Part shown: positions 37,221 through 45,803 of the stretch, one piece after another
Layout: each line of letters starts with the position of its first letter
Position numbering within the stretch: the stretch's first letter is position 1
NCBI GenBank assembly: GCA_964636495.1
Contig: CAZWSL010000010.1
Location: 1-64,000, forward strand
Source: Desulfobacula sp964636495
Lineage (GTDB): Bacteria > Desulfobacterota > Desulfobacteria > Desulfobacterales > Desulfobacteraceae
Direction: 5' to 3'
DNA length: 64,000 nt
Translations under genes and position numbers: made by a program
The notes under the pieces: generated by a model
Told to the model about the DNA's origin: nothing
Seen by the model: only the letters and a program-made list of their open reading frames with translations
The model's database searches: none

Positions 37221-37239
37221 CACTGCCTCCTCAAGCATT

Positions 37240-37381
37240 GAGATCTTTGCATAATGCTCAATTTTGTCATCGTGCAGGGAAGATGGAAATTATAACCAGA
37301 GGCATACATTGAATATTTTGAGGGTTATAATTTTCATATTCCGTGACAATTGGGCAAAAGAGGGTGTTATGCAAAGGTCTC
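37240..37381. mobile_element. MITE-like palindromic element, copy 1
   Basis: 142 bp bounded by the inverted repeats GAGATCTTTGCATAA (37240-37254) and TTATGCAAAGGTCTC (37367-37381), which match at 14 of 15 positions and more loosely for about 27 bp. Inside, GAAATTATAACC (37286-37297) pairs with GGTTATAATTTTC (37323-37335), so the whole element can fold as a long imperfect hairpin. It has no coding capacity. The reverse complement of a second copy at 48247-48389 matches along its whole length. No target duplication is obvious at this copy. Internal TATAAT hexamers occur on both strands. Confidence 0.8.
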
Positions 37382-37726
37382 ACATATTTGATCAAGGTAT
37401 GCCGCATCTTATACCCGCTATTTTTTTAATCCGTATGTTTACATTTAATATATGAATATGACTATTATTTTAGGGGTATATCAACCCGCTTTAATTGTAA
37501 AGTCTAAATGAAAAAATTAAGTTGCCAGAACCTGTCAAGATGAGTTAAGTTGTCCCTTAAATAAGAACCAGTGAACTGATAAACAGCCTGAAACCGGAGA
37601 TGTAAAATAGGATTCAGACCCAAAAAAACTGTATTGCAGGACTAAAATTTTGATTTATGATGTAATGGAGATCAATAGCAGCAGATTCCGTGACTATTTT
37701 AATTTAAAAAGGATATCTTATATATT
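37382..37726 (+). other. non-coding region before cobU
   Basis: The 345 nt after the mobile element are AT-rich and have no convincing ORF. I looked for the B12-box and surrounding helices of a cobalamin riboswitch, expected before cobalamin genes, and did not find them. A moderate ribosome-binding site (AAAGGAT) lies about 13 nt before the cobU TTG. Confidence 0.4.
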
Positions 37727-38260
37727 TTGAAAAATAAAATAACATTTGTAATTGGAGGATGCAGAAGCGGTAAAAGTTCTTTTGCCCTGGATCTGGCAGA
37801 GAGAGAAAAAGGAAAAAATAAAATTTTCATTGCCACATCTGTACCAAGTGACTCTGAAATGGAAAAAAGGGTTAAAAAGCATCAGCGTGAACGGGGAGAT
37901 GAGTGGCAGACCATTGAAGAACCCGTAAAAATTTATGATAAAATCAATCACTATTCCAAAGATGCCAGTGCCATTGTTGTGGATTGCCTGACACTCTGGA
38001 TCTCCAACCTGATGTTTGATGCATCTGGTCCGGCCCGGATTGAACAAGCAGTAAAACAGCTGAAGGAGTCATTAGAATCATGCGAGTGTCCTCTCTTTCT
38101 CGTTTCCAATGAAGTAGGAACAGGCATAGTGCCTGAAAATAAAATAGCAAGACAATTTCGTGATCATGCCGGATTTGTCAATCAAAGGGTTGCCGAAGCT
38201 GCTGACACAGTTTTTATGACAGTTGCCGGCATAGCTGTCCAGATAAAACCCAGACCATAA
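37727..38260 (+). CDS. cobU: adenosylcobinamide kinase / adenosylcobinamide-phosphate guanylyltransferase
   Basis: The 177-residue protein has P-loop GGCRSGKSSFAL near the start, ATSVPSDSEMEKRV followed by the H...R...W pattern (KKHQRERGDEWQT) that contains the guanylylated His, VDCLTLWISNLM near 87 and the C-terminal block SNEVGTGIVPEN. All match CobU/CobP. It phosphorylates adenosylcobinamide and transfers GMP to give AdoCbi-GDP in nucleotide-loop assembly. The start codon is TTG 37727, and no ATG fits because the P-loop begins only ten residues later. It opens a late cobalamin cluster that continues to 43089. Confidence 0.94.
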   Translation: MKNKITFVIGGCRSGKSSFALDLAEREKGKNKIFIATSVPSDSEMEKRVKKHQRERGDEWQTIEEPVKIYDKINHYSKDASAIVVDCLTLWISNLMFDASGPARIEQAVKQLKESLESCECPLFLVSNEVGTGIVPENKIARQFRDHAGFVNQRVAEAADTVFMTVAGIAVQIKPRP

Positions 38261-38438
38261 AATTCTCACTCACTGTTCAAATCAGTTTTTACAGAAAAGA
38301 TCATGCTTTTATTGTTGACGTTATTGAACAAAAAAGAGTAATTAACAGGAAAAACATACTACAATGTTGATTGCAGAAACTTGACCTTGAACAAAAGCAG
38401 TCCACTGATAGTTAAAATTTTAAATATAGAGAAAAGAG

Positions 38439-39386
38439 ATGCAGTATAAATATATTTTTGGACCTGTTCTGTCACGTCGTCTCGGCATTTCACTTGGAGT
38501 TGATCTGGTACCCCATAAAACATGCAGTCTGGATTGTGTCTATTGCGAATGCGGCAAAACCACCTTCATGACACTTGAACAGAAAGAGTATATAGAATTC
38601 AAACATGTAAAAAATGAGCTTGAACATTTCTGGAATCACAATGATGACCCTGATTATATAACGTTTTCAGGATCTGGTGAACCGACACTGAATAACAGTT
38701 TAGGTAAAATTATTAACTTTATCAAAAAAAGCAGACCAAATATAAAAACAGCTGTTTTAACCAACTCAACTCTTTTTGATGATCCAGCAGTAAGGCAGTC
38801 GCTCTTAAAAGCAGACCTTGTCATGCCTTCCCTTGACACTGTATCCCAAAAGGCATTTAAAAAGATCAACAGACCTGACAAAAATCTGGACATAAATAAG
38901 ATCATTCAAGGCATCATCGATTTTTCAAAGGAGTATAGGGGTAAAATCTGGCTGGAAGTTTTAATCCTCCAGGGCTTTAATGACAGCGTGCAGGATCTGC
39001 AGCAATTAAAAAAGAGTATAAAAGATATAAACCCGGATCTGATCCAGATAAATACCCTGGACAGGCCGGGAGCAGTTGCCGGTATTAAACCTCTTTCCAG
39101 AACTGAACTTGAAAAGGCTAAAGCAGTTTTAGGATTTGACAATATGGAAATCATTGCTAAGGTAAATAAAAATATCAGGGCAAATCCCGAAATAGAAAAA
39201 GAGAATATTGAGACAGCCATCATTAACACGATTAACCGGAGGCCTTGTACAACCCAGGATCTACTCCAGCTCCTTGGTATTGAAATGACGTTACTGCAGA
39301 AATCCATTGCTGAACTTGAACAAAAAAAAATAATTACAGGCACAAAAAAAGAACGGGGTGTCTTCTATCATACAGTAAAGCAGTAG
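38439..39386 (+). CDS. radical SAM protein (COG0731-like) with C-terminal winged-helix-like domain
   Basis: The 315-residue protein has an N-terminus FGPVLSRRLGISLGVDLVP that leads into the radical SAM cluster motif CSLDCVYCECG (CxxxCxxC, Cys near 30, 34 and 37). It continues with TFSGSGEPTLN, the GGE-type SAM contact, and SLDTVSQKAFKKINRP. The last 70 residues look like a winged-helix (NTINRRPCTTQDLLQLLG...). COG0731 proteins relate to the wybutosine enzyme TYW1, but bacterial members are uncharacterised. It lies between cobU and cobS, 7 nt from cobS, so it may be co-transcribed with cobalamin genes. A direct role in cobamide synthesis is only a guess. Confidence 0.82.
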   Translation: MQYKYIFGPVLSRRLGISLGVDLVPHKTCSLDCVYCECGKTTFMTLEQKEYIEFKHVKNELEHFWNHNDDPDYITFSGSGEPTLNNSLGKIINFIKKSRPNIKTAVLTNSTLFDDPAVRQSLLKADLVMPSLDTVSQKAFKKINRPDKNLDINKIIQGIIDFSKEYRGKIWLEVLILQGFNDSVQDLQQLKKSIKDINPDLIQINTLDRPGAVAGIKPLSRTELEKAKAVLGFDNMEIIAKVNKNIRANPEIEKENIETAIINTINRRPCTTQDLLQLLGIEMTLLQKSIAELEQKKIITGTKKERGVFYHTVKQ

Positions 39387-39392
39387 GTTGTC

Positions 39393-40145
39393 ATGAAAAA
39401 GATTTTTACTGATTTTCGATCTGCTCTTGCATTTATCACTACACTTCCAACTGGAAAACATATTGCCTACTCTCCAACTGGAATGATCAAGTTTTTTCCT
39501 GTTGTCGGCCTTATACTCGGCAGTTTCCTGATTGCCTTTGATGTAATAGTCTCGTTTTTATGGGCACCAGGGGTAGTTTCCGTACTCAATGTTATTTTTA
39601 TTGTTGTTATTACAGGTGCTTTTCACCTTGACGGACTGGGTGATACAGCAGACGGATTATTCAGCCACAGGTCAAAAGAGAGAGCCCTTGAAATTATGAA
39701 GGACAGCAGAACCGGAATGATGGGGCTTATTGCGGTATTCTGCGTACTTGCCGTTAAAACAGCAGGTATCTACTCAGTGAAAACAGAATCAACTCTCTTT
39801 TTTTCTTATGTCCTGTTTTTTATTATCCCTGCATATTCAAGAGGGGCAATGATTTTTGGTATTCGATTCCTGGATTATGGCAGAAGCAAAAAGGGAACAG
39901 GACGGGATCTGTTTGAAAAAAATATCCGGTTAAAAGATTTCTGTTTTTTAATTATTCCCATCACTGTTTCCCTTGTTCTGGGTTTTACTGCTCTTATATT
40001 GAATCTTGTATTTTTCGTCACTCTAATGGTTATCCTCAGATTTTACAAAAAACAGGTGAACTGTATTACAGGAGACATGCTTGGAGCACTTAACGAAATC
40101 ATGGAAGCGGTTTTATTTCTTGCTGCCGGCACATTAATTTTTTAA
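39393..40145 (+). CDS. cobS: cobalamin synthase (adenosylcobinamide-GDP ribazoletransferase)
   Basis: A 250-residue polytopic membrane protein with the CobS signature block HLDGLGDTADGLF followed by KDSRTGMMG (near 80-115), where the acidic residues bind metal. The start SALAFITTLPTGK is also typical. It joins AdoCbi-GDP to alpha-ribazole at the inner membrane. The CobD-type decarboxylase gene follows after 12 nt, so this part of the cluster reads cobS-cobD-cbiB-cbiR. Confidence 0.94.
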   Translation: MKKIFTDFRSALAFITTLPTGKHIAYSPTGMIKFFPVVGLILGSFLIAFDVIVSFLWAPGVVSVLNVIFIVVITGAFHLDGLGDTADGLFSHRSKERALEIMKDSRTGMMGLIAVFCVLAVKTAGIYSVKTESTLFFSYVLFFIIPAYSRGAMIFGIRFLDYGRSKKGTGRDLFEKNIRLKDFCFLIIPITVSLVLGFTALILNLVFFVTLMVILRFYKKQVNCITGDMLGALNEIMEAVLFLAAGTLIF

Positions 40146-40157
40146 AGGAAAAATCGT

Positions 40158-41234
40158 ATGCTTTTAGGACATGGAGGAAATATCAATAATCTTGCAGCAA
40201 GCGTGGGCTGCAGTCCTGATGAAATCATTGATATGAGCAGCAATTTAAATCCTTTAGGACCTCCTGACAATACAGAAAAAGCAATTTTACGAAACCTGGA
40301 CACAATAAGAACTCTTCCCGAACCAGATGCCGCATCCATGAAAAAAGGTTTTGCTGAATTTCACAATATTAACGGTGATAATGTTGTTGCAGGTAGTGGA
40401 ACGACCTGGTTTATCTATAATATTCCGGCTGCCATGGGGTGTAAAAAAGTTTTAATATCCGGCCCTGCCTACTCTGATTACAGGGATGCATGCATCATGC
40501 ATAAGGTTAAATGCCGGCACTGTTTTGCAAGAGAATCAAATATGTTTGTCCCGGATATAAATGAAATTGCAGAAATGGCAGAAAGTGCAGATACTATTTT
40601 TATATGCAACCCTGACAACCCGACCGGTGCTCTCTTATCAAAAGAAGAACTTGAGTATCTCATAAAAAAGCATGCAGACAAAGCATTTGTAATAGATGAG
40701 TCATATCTTCCGTTTGCAGAAAATGGTGACGATATCTCACTGGTGTCAGATCTTCAATATAAAAATCTAATTGTTCTCTCTTCAATGTCAAAAATATTCA
40801 GCATTCCAGGACTTCGCACTGGTTTTTTAAGCAGCTCCAGAGAAATAGTCAAAAAAATGATGACCTATTATCAGCCCTGGAGTGTAAACTCCCTTGCACA
40901 GGCTGTTATAAAAGATATTTTTGACAACCCTGAACAGGTTAAGCCGTTTTATCAGAAAACAAGAGCGTTTATAAAAAAGGAGAAAAAAATATTTACCGGA
41001 TCTCTTAAAAACATAAAGGGATTGAAGAGTTTCACTTCAAGCACATACTTTATTCTTGCAAAACTGCCGCAGAGGATCAGGTCAGCAGAATTCTGCAGAG
41101 AAATAGGAAAGCATAGGGTGTTGATCAGAGACTGCTCCAATTTTGAGGGTCTGTCAGATCAATATGTGAGATTTTCCCTGAAAAAAAGAGAAGATAATCT
41201 TCTCCTTGCAAATCTGATAAGAGAGATTTTATAG
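40158..41234 (+). CDS. cobD: L-threonine-O-3-phosphate decarboxylase (CobD of Salmonella nomenclature)
   Basis: The 358-residue fold-type I PLP enzyme has LGHGGNINNLA at the N-terminus and DMSSNLNPLGPP, both hallmarks of CobD/CobC. CNPDNPTGALLS lies near 153, DESYLPF near 180 and the PLP-Lys in SSMSKIFSIPGLRTGF near 215. It produces (R)-1-amino-2-propanol phosphate, the linker of the nucleotide loop. It resembles HisC, but the N-terminal blocks and neighbours favour CobD. It lies between cobS and cbiB, whose product uses this linker. Confidence 0.9.
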   Translation: MLLGHGGNINNLAASVGCSPDEIIDMSSNLNPLGPPDNTEKAILRNLDTIRTLPEPDAASMKKGFAEFHNINGDNVVAGSGTTWFIYNIPAAMGCKKVLISGPAYSDYRDACIMHKVKCRHCFARESNMFVPDINEIAEMAESADTIFICNPDNPTGALLSKEELEYLIKKHADKAFVIDESYLPFAENGDDISLVSDLQYKNLIVLSSMSKIFSIPGLRTGFLSSSREIVKKMMTYYQPWSVNSLAQAVIKDIFDNPEQVKPFYQKTRAFIKKEKKIFTGSLKNIKGLKSFTSSTYFILAKLPQRIRSAEFCREIGKHRVLIRDCSNFEGLSDQYVRFSLKKREDNLLLANLIREIL

Positions 41235-41282
41235 TATGATGTTCTTGATAAGAATTTCTCCTTTACACTTCAAACACCTTAC

Positions 41283-42245
41283 ATGGAAATGATAATGTTT
41301 GATATTGCCTGGTATATAATTCTGGCTGCTTTTATCCTTGATTTTTTCCTTGGTGATCCTGCAGTACTGCCTCACCCTGTCGTCTATATGGGAAAATCAG
41401 TGGATTTCTTTGAACCTCTTTTCAGGAAATATGATAAAAATCTTTTTTTATCAGGCTTATTCTTTGCTTTGTTTTTAATTTTTTCCTCCTGGATCATCTC
41501 TTTTGCCGCAATAAAACTCTGCACAAATATTCATCCCATTTTTGGGAAAGCCATGGAAATACTCCTGCTTTTTTTCTGTTTTTCATGTAAAAGCCTTGAT
41601 AACGAGGCATTAAAAGTGTTTTACAGCCTGAAACAGAATAATTTAAAAAAGGCACGTACAGATTTATCAAGGATTGTGGGACGGCAGACTCACTATCTTG
41701 ATGAAACTTCTGTAGTAAGAGCAGATATTGAAACTGTCGCTGAAAACTTTGTAGATGGTTTTTTATCTCCTCTGTTTTTTGCAGCAGTTGGAGGCGTACC
41801 AATGGCCATAGCATACAAGATGATTAATACACTTGATTCCATGGTTGGATATAAAAATGAGAGATATATACTATTCGGGAGAGCATCTGCAAGAATTGAT
41901 GATGCTGCCAATTTTATCCCAGCAAGAATATCTGTCATGATAATTGGATTGAGTATCTTTCTATTTTCCATTAAACGGGGTATTTTATCATTTAAAACCG
42001 GATTTTCCCAGGGGTTGCTTCATACCAGCCCCAATGCAGGATATCCAGAGGCTGCTTTTGCAGGAGCTCTAAAAATTAAACTCGGGGGCCCCAGCATGTA
42101 TCATGGAAAAGTTGTTGAAAAACCATATATTGGAAACCGTTTCCCAGATCCGGATAAATACAAGATAAAACAGGCATGCGATATCATGATGCTTGCCTCT
42201 TTTCTAAGCACTCTTATCGTGTGTCTTATTCTTATTGCAGTTTGA
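41283..42245 (+). CDS. cbiB: adenosylcobinamide-phosphate synthase
   Basis: The 320-residue membrane protein carries the CbiB signatures LGDPAVLPHPVVYMGK near residue 22, LSRIVGRQTHYLDETSVVRADIETVAENFVDGF split over about 130-165, and HTSPNAGYPEAAFAGAL near 255. It attaches the aminopropanol phosphate arm to adenosylcobyric acid. In CbiR-containing organisms it also re-enters salvaged cobyric acid into the pathway. It starts at ATG 41283, with ATGs at 41289 and 41295 in frame. The cbiR frame begins inside or just after its stop. Confidence 0.93.
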   Translation: MEMIMFDIAWYIILAAFILDFFLGDPAVLPHPVVYMGKSVDFFEPLFRKYDKNLFLSGLFFALFLIFSSWIISFAAIKLCTNIHPIFGKAMEILLLFFCFSCKSLDNEALKVFYSLKQNNLKKARTDLSRIVGRQTHYLDETSVVRADIETVAENFVDGFLSPLFFAAVGGVPMAIAYKMINTLDSMVGYKNERYILFGRASARIDDAANFIPARISVMIIGLSIFLFSIKRGILSFKTGFSQGLLHTSPNAGYPEAAFAGALKIKLGGPSMYHGKVVEKPYIGNRFPDPDKYKIKQACDIMMLASFLSTLIVCLILIAV

Positions 42246-42258
42246 AAAAAGTATAAAA

Positions 42259-43089
42259 ATGATTCCAGACAATCTCACACTGCCTGAAAAACCGTTTAAA
42301 CTTGCAACTACTTCATTTATTATTCCAGATAATATCATACCGAATGTCAGGAAACTTGGCCCCTTTTTTGATGAAATAGAACTTCTGGTTTTTGAGAGTC
42401 AACCAGAAAACGTACTGCCAGGCAGGAGTGAGGTGGAGCAGCTTCTATCTTTATCACAGCGGTTTAATCTCAGCTATAATGTACACCTCCCTGTTGATGT
42501 GAGCATTTCCAGTACTTCAGCAAAAGAGAGAGCAGTTGCCGGAAATTCCATTCTCAAAGTAATAGATCTTTTTGCTCCTCTAAAACCAACCAGTTACACA
42601 CTTCATCTTGATATACCCAAAAGTATCCAGACCCATGCTGGAGAAATAATAAAATGGCAGAAGATAACTGAAAAAAGCCTTGAATCACTCCGGTCTCAAG
42701 TTCCTCTGCCTGAAATCATATCAATTGAAACCCTTGACTATCCTTTTGATTTTGTAGAGCCTTTTATAGAAAAATTTAATTTTTCTGTCTGCATTGATGC
42801 CGGCCACCAGATAAAATATGGTTACAATCTCCTGCAAACTTTTGAAAAACAGAGGCAGAAAACTGCTGTCATACATCTGCATGGTGTTGAATTCTCGCAA
42901 AATGGAATTAAAGATCACACATCCCTTGATAAACTTCCTGAGCGGCATATGAACCAGGTAAAAACTATTTTAAACAGTTATTCAGGAGTAATCAGCATTG
43001 AAGTCTTCAATCTTAACAATCTGAACAGGTCTTTAAAGGTGTTATCTAAACTTTTCAGGGATATTCAACCGGAAATTTTGCTATACTGA
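42259..43089 (+). CDS. cbiR: CbiR-type cobamide-remodelling phosphodiesterase (AP-endonuclease/xylose-isomerase fold)
   Basis: About 276 residues from ATG 42259. An in-frame TTG at 42235 would overlap cbiB. The sequence fits a TIM-barrel of the AP-endonuclease-2 superfamily, with metal-ligand-like positions in YNVHLPVD, YTLHLDIP, ISIETLDYP, CIDAGHQIKYG, IHLHGVE and ISIEVFN in the right order. CbiR of Akkermansia cleaves the nucleotide loop of existing cobamides so CbiB and CobS can rebuild them with another lower ligand. Location immediately after cbiB is the family's typical context. The assignment rests on that context plus the fold motifs. Another sugar-phosphate isomerase-like function remains possible. 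Confidence 0.7.
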   Translation: MIPDNLTLPEKPFKLATTSFIIPDNIIPNVRKLGPFFDEIELLVFESQPENVLPGRSEVEQLLSLSQRFNLSYNVHLPVDVSISSTSAKERAVAGNSILKVIDLFAPLKPTSYTLHLDIPKSIQTHAGEIIKWQKITEKSLESLRSQVPLPEIISIETLDYPFDFVEPFIEKFNFSVCIDAGHQIKYGYNLLQTFEKQRQKTAVIHLHGVEFSQNGIKDHTSLDKLPERHMNQVKTILNSYSGVISIEVFNLNNLNRSLKVLSKLFRDIQPEILLY

Positions 43090-43135
43090 AATCCGGCTGC
43101 AATTAATTTATTCAATATCTTGAAAACTGTGGCAA

Positions 43136-43166
43136 GTAATGGCAGAATAGAGTGTTATGCAAGGAG
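43136..43166. mobile_element. possible decayed right end of the MITE family, just upstream of ispG
   Basis: The stretch containing GGCAGAATAGAGTGTTATGCAA matches the right end of copy 1 (GGGCAAAAGAGGGTGTTATGCAA) with a few substitutions and gaps. The adjoining AAGGAG, where the intact element has AAAGGTCTC, now acts as the ispG ribosome-binding site. The match is about 30 bp, so chance similarity is not excluded. Confidence 0.35.
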
Positions 43167-43176
43167 AAATAACATA

Positions 43177-44262
43177 ATGCCTTTAGTAAAAAGAAGACGT
43201 AAAAGCCGTCAAATCAGTGTTGGAAATGTAAAAATCGGTCATGATTCACCTGTCTCGGTTCAATCCATGACCAATACACAGACCCAGAATATAGCGGCAA
43301 CAGTTGAGCAGATACGTGGCCTTGAAAAGGCAGGTTGTGAAATCATAAGGGTTGCTGTACCGGATATGGAGGCTGCCGTTGCTATTGAGAAGATCAAAAA
43401 AGAGATAAACATTCCCCTGATAGCAGATATTCATTTTGATTACAGGCTTGCAATTGCTTCTGCAAAAGCCGGTGCTGATGCTTTGAGAATCAATCCTGGA
43501 AATATTGGAGAAGAGAAAAAGGTTAAAGCGGTTGTTGATTGTGCCAAAAAATATCATATCCCCATAAGGATTGGTGTGAATGCAGGCTCCCTTGAAAAAA
43601 ATATTGAACAGCGGCTGGGAGTCACTGCTGAGGCTATGGTAGAGAGTGCCCTGGTAAATATAAAAATTCTTGAAGACATGGGCTTTTATGATATAAAAGT
43701 TTCACTGAAAGCTTCGGATGTTGCAAGAACTGTAGAAGCCTACAGGCTTCTTGCAACAAAGACAGATGTACCATTTCACATCGGAGTTACCGAAGCAGGC
43801 GGGCTTTATGCCGGAATAACAAAATCAGCCATTGGCATAGGAATGCTCCTTGCCGAAGGTCTTGGAGATACGTTAAGAGTTTCATTGACAAGAGATCCTG
43901 TTGAGGAAGTAAGAACAGGTTATGAAATTTTGCGGGCTTTAGGGATTAGAAGCCGGGGACCTGAACTTATTTCATGCCCGACATGCGGAAGATGTAAAAT
44001 TAATCTTTTCAAAATAGCACAGGATACAGAAAAAGCTTTACTTGAGCATGCAGATGAGATTAAAGTTGCCATTATGGGTTGTGTTGTAAATGGGCCAGGA
44101 GAGGCAAAAGAGGCTGATATAGGTATTGCAGGAGGAGATGGAAAGGGAATCTTATTTAAAAAAGGTAAAGTAATACGTAAAATCGAACAGGATAAACTTG
44201 TGGATACATTGCTCAGTGAAATAGACAATATGACAAATGACAAAAAAGGTGGAAAAAGTTAA
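43177..44262 (+). CDS. ispG: (E)-4-hydroxy-3-methylbut-2-enyl-diphosphate synthase
   Basis: About 361 residues from ATG 43177, with AAGGAG 10 nt upstream. The frame is open to a TTG at 43120, but that lacks a site and would add 19 unrelated residues. The TIM barrel begins with VKIGHDSPVSVQSMTNTQT, and the C-terminal [4Fe-4S] site has ISCPTCGRC near 270 plus Cys in IMGCVVNGPGEAKEADIGIAGG near 310. It reduces MEcPP to HMBPP in the MEP isoprenoid pathway. This is the usual short bacterial form without the central plant domain. The stop overlaps the proS start by one base. Confidence 0.95.
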   Translation: MPLVKRRRKSRQISVGNVKIGHDSPVSVQSMTNTQTQNIAATVEQIRGLEKAGCEIIRVAVPDMEAAVAIEKIKKEINIPLIADIHFDYRLAIASAKAGADALRINPGNIGEEKKVKAVVDCAKKYHIPIRIGVNAGSLEKNIEQRLGVTAEAMVESALVNIKILEDMGFYDIKVSLKASDVARTVEAYRLLATKTDVPFHIGVTEAGGLYAGITKSAIGIGMLLAEGLGDTLRVSLTRDPVEEVRTGYEILRALGIRSRGPELISCPTCGRCKINLFKIAQDTEKALLEHADEIKVAIMGCVVNGPGEAKEADIGIAGGDGKGILFKKGKVIRKIEQDKLVDTLLSEIDNMTNDKKGGKS

Positions 44263-45773
44263 TGGCAAAAAAGAGTAAAACAGCAATCACACCAACCAGA
44301 AGCCAGGATTACGCCGGCTGGTACCAGGAAGTGGTAAAAGCCTCGGATATGGCTGAAAACTCTCCTGTGAGGGGATGTATGGTAATAAAACCTTGGGGGT
44401 ATGCCATCTGGGAAAATATAATGAACCAGATGGATGAAATGTTCAAAAAAACAGGTGTAAAAAACGCCTATTTCCCCCTGTTTATCCCTTTAAGCTATCT
44501 TGAGAAAGAGGCAGAACATATAGAAGGTTTTGCAAAGGAGTGTGCTGTTGTCACACACCACAAACTTGAAAAAGATGATAAGGGCGGTCTGCTTCCTTCC
44601 GGAAAACTGACTGAACCATTAATTGTACGCCCCACTTCGGAAACGATAATCGGAGAATCCATGTCAAGATGGACATCCAGTTACAGGGATCTCCCCATTC
44701 TTTTAAACCAGTGGGCTAATGTAGTCCGGTGGGAAATGCGCACCCGCATGTTTCTGCGGACAAGTGAATTTTTATGGCAGGAGGGGCACACCGCCCATGC
44801 AGACGAAGCCGAGGCAAAAGAGAGAACAATGCTTATGCTCAATATCTATACAAAGTTTGCTGAAGAGTATCTTGCAATGCCTGTTATAAGAGGAAGAAAA
44901 ACTGAATCTGAAAGATTTCCAGGTGCTGATGACACACTTTGTATTGAATCAATGATGCAGGATAAAAGAGCTCTCCAGGCAGGCACTTCACACTTTCTTG
45001 GGCAAAATTTTGCAAAAGGATCTGATATCAAATTTCAGAATGAGGAAGGTAAGGAAGAGTTTGCATGGACCACATCATGGGGAATTTCCACCCGGATGAT
45101 AGGCGGGATGATAATGGTACACTCAGATGATGACGGTCTTGTAGTGCCGCCCAGAGTTGCTCCGGCCCATATTGTTATTCTGCCGATTTTTAAAAAGGGG
45201 GAAGACAGCAGAATTGTTCTTGAAAGTGCCCAGAATCTCAAAGATGCTCTTGAAGAAAAGCGGTTTCATAACAGAAATATTATTGTGGAAATTGATAAAA
45301 GAGATATTGGAGGAGCAAGGGGCTGGGAATGGGTCAAAAAAGGCATTCCTGTGAGAATTGAGCTGGGGCCGAGAGATATTGCCCAGAATACTGTTTTCAT
45401 GGCCACAAGGGATGAACCTTCAAACAGAAAAAAATCCATGGACAGGGAAGAATTCATAGATCAGATTACAAATATACTGGATAACATTCAAAATAATTAT
45501 TTCAACAGAGCAGTAACCTGCAGAAAAAAGAATACCTTTGAAATTGATGATAAAAACAAATTTTACAAATTGTATAAGCAGTCTAAAGGGTTTAATAATG
45601 GTGCTTTTGTAATGGCCCACTGGTGTGGTTCTCCACAGTGTGAAGAGAAAATAAAAAAAGATATCTCTGTGACTATACGATGTATTCCCTTTGACAGTCC
45701 GCCGGAGCAGGGGAAATGTATATGCTGTAATAATTCAAGTTCAAGAAGAGTGCTTTTTGCAAAAGCATATTAA
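44262..45773 (+). CDS. proS: prolyl-tRNA synthetase, archaeal/eukaryotic-type
   Basis: The 503-residue class II synthetase has motif 2/3 regions VRPTSETIIGESMSRW near 125, RTSEFLWQEGHTAHA near 168 and TTSWGISTRMIGGMIMVHSDD near 275. The anticodon-binding domain follows (KRDIGGARGWEWVKKGIPVRIELGPRD). The C-terminal zinc-like domain has Cys in HWCGSPQCEEK and CICCNN and ends in Tyr. There is no INS editing domain. This is the ProS type 3 architecture, shared with archaea, eukaryotes and some bacteria, so the lineage took it instead of the bacterial type. It is coupled to ispG upstream. Confidence 0.95.
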   Translation: MAKKSKTAITPTRSQDYAGWYQEVVKASDMAENSPVRGCMVIKPWGYAIWENIMNQMDEMFKKTGVKNAYFPLFIPLSYLEKEAEHIEGFAKECAVVTHHKLEKDDKGGLLPSGKLTEPLIVRPTSETIIGESMSRWTSSYRDLPILLNQWANVVRWEMRTRMFLRTSEFLWQEGHTAHADEAEAKERTMLMLNIYTKFAEEYLAMPVIRGRKTESERFPGADDTLCIESMMQDKRALQAGTSHFLGQNFAKGSDIKFQNEEGKEEFAWTTSWGISTRMIGGMIMVHSDDDGLVVPPRVAPAHIVILPIFKKGEDSRIVLESAQNLKDALEEKRFHNRNIIVEIDKRDIGGARGWEWVKKGIPVRIELGPRDIAQNTVFMATRDEPSNRKKSMDREEFIDQITNILDNIQNNYFNRAVTCRKKNTFEIDDKNKFYKLYKQSKGFNNGAFVMAHWCGSPQCEEKIKKDISVTIRCIPFDSPPEQGKCICCNNSSSRRVLFAKAY

Positions 45774-45803
45774 ATTATATTTGCAATCAGGAAACAGTTG
45801 CAG

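Noticed and set aside
37382..37726. Cobalamin riboswitch before cobU
   Set aside because: The region is long enough and precedes cobalamin genes, but I could not find the B12 box or its flanking conserved helices.
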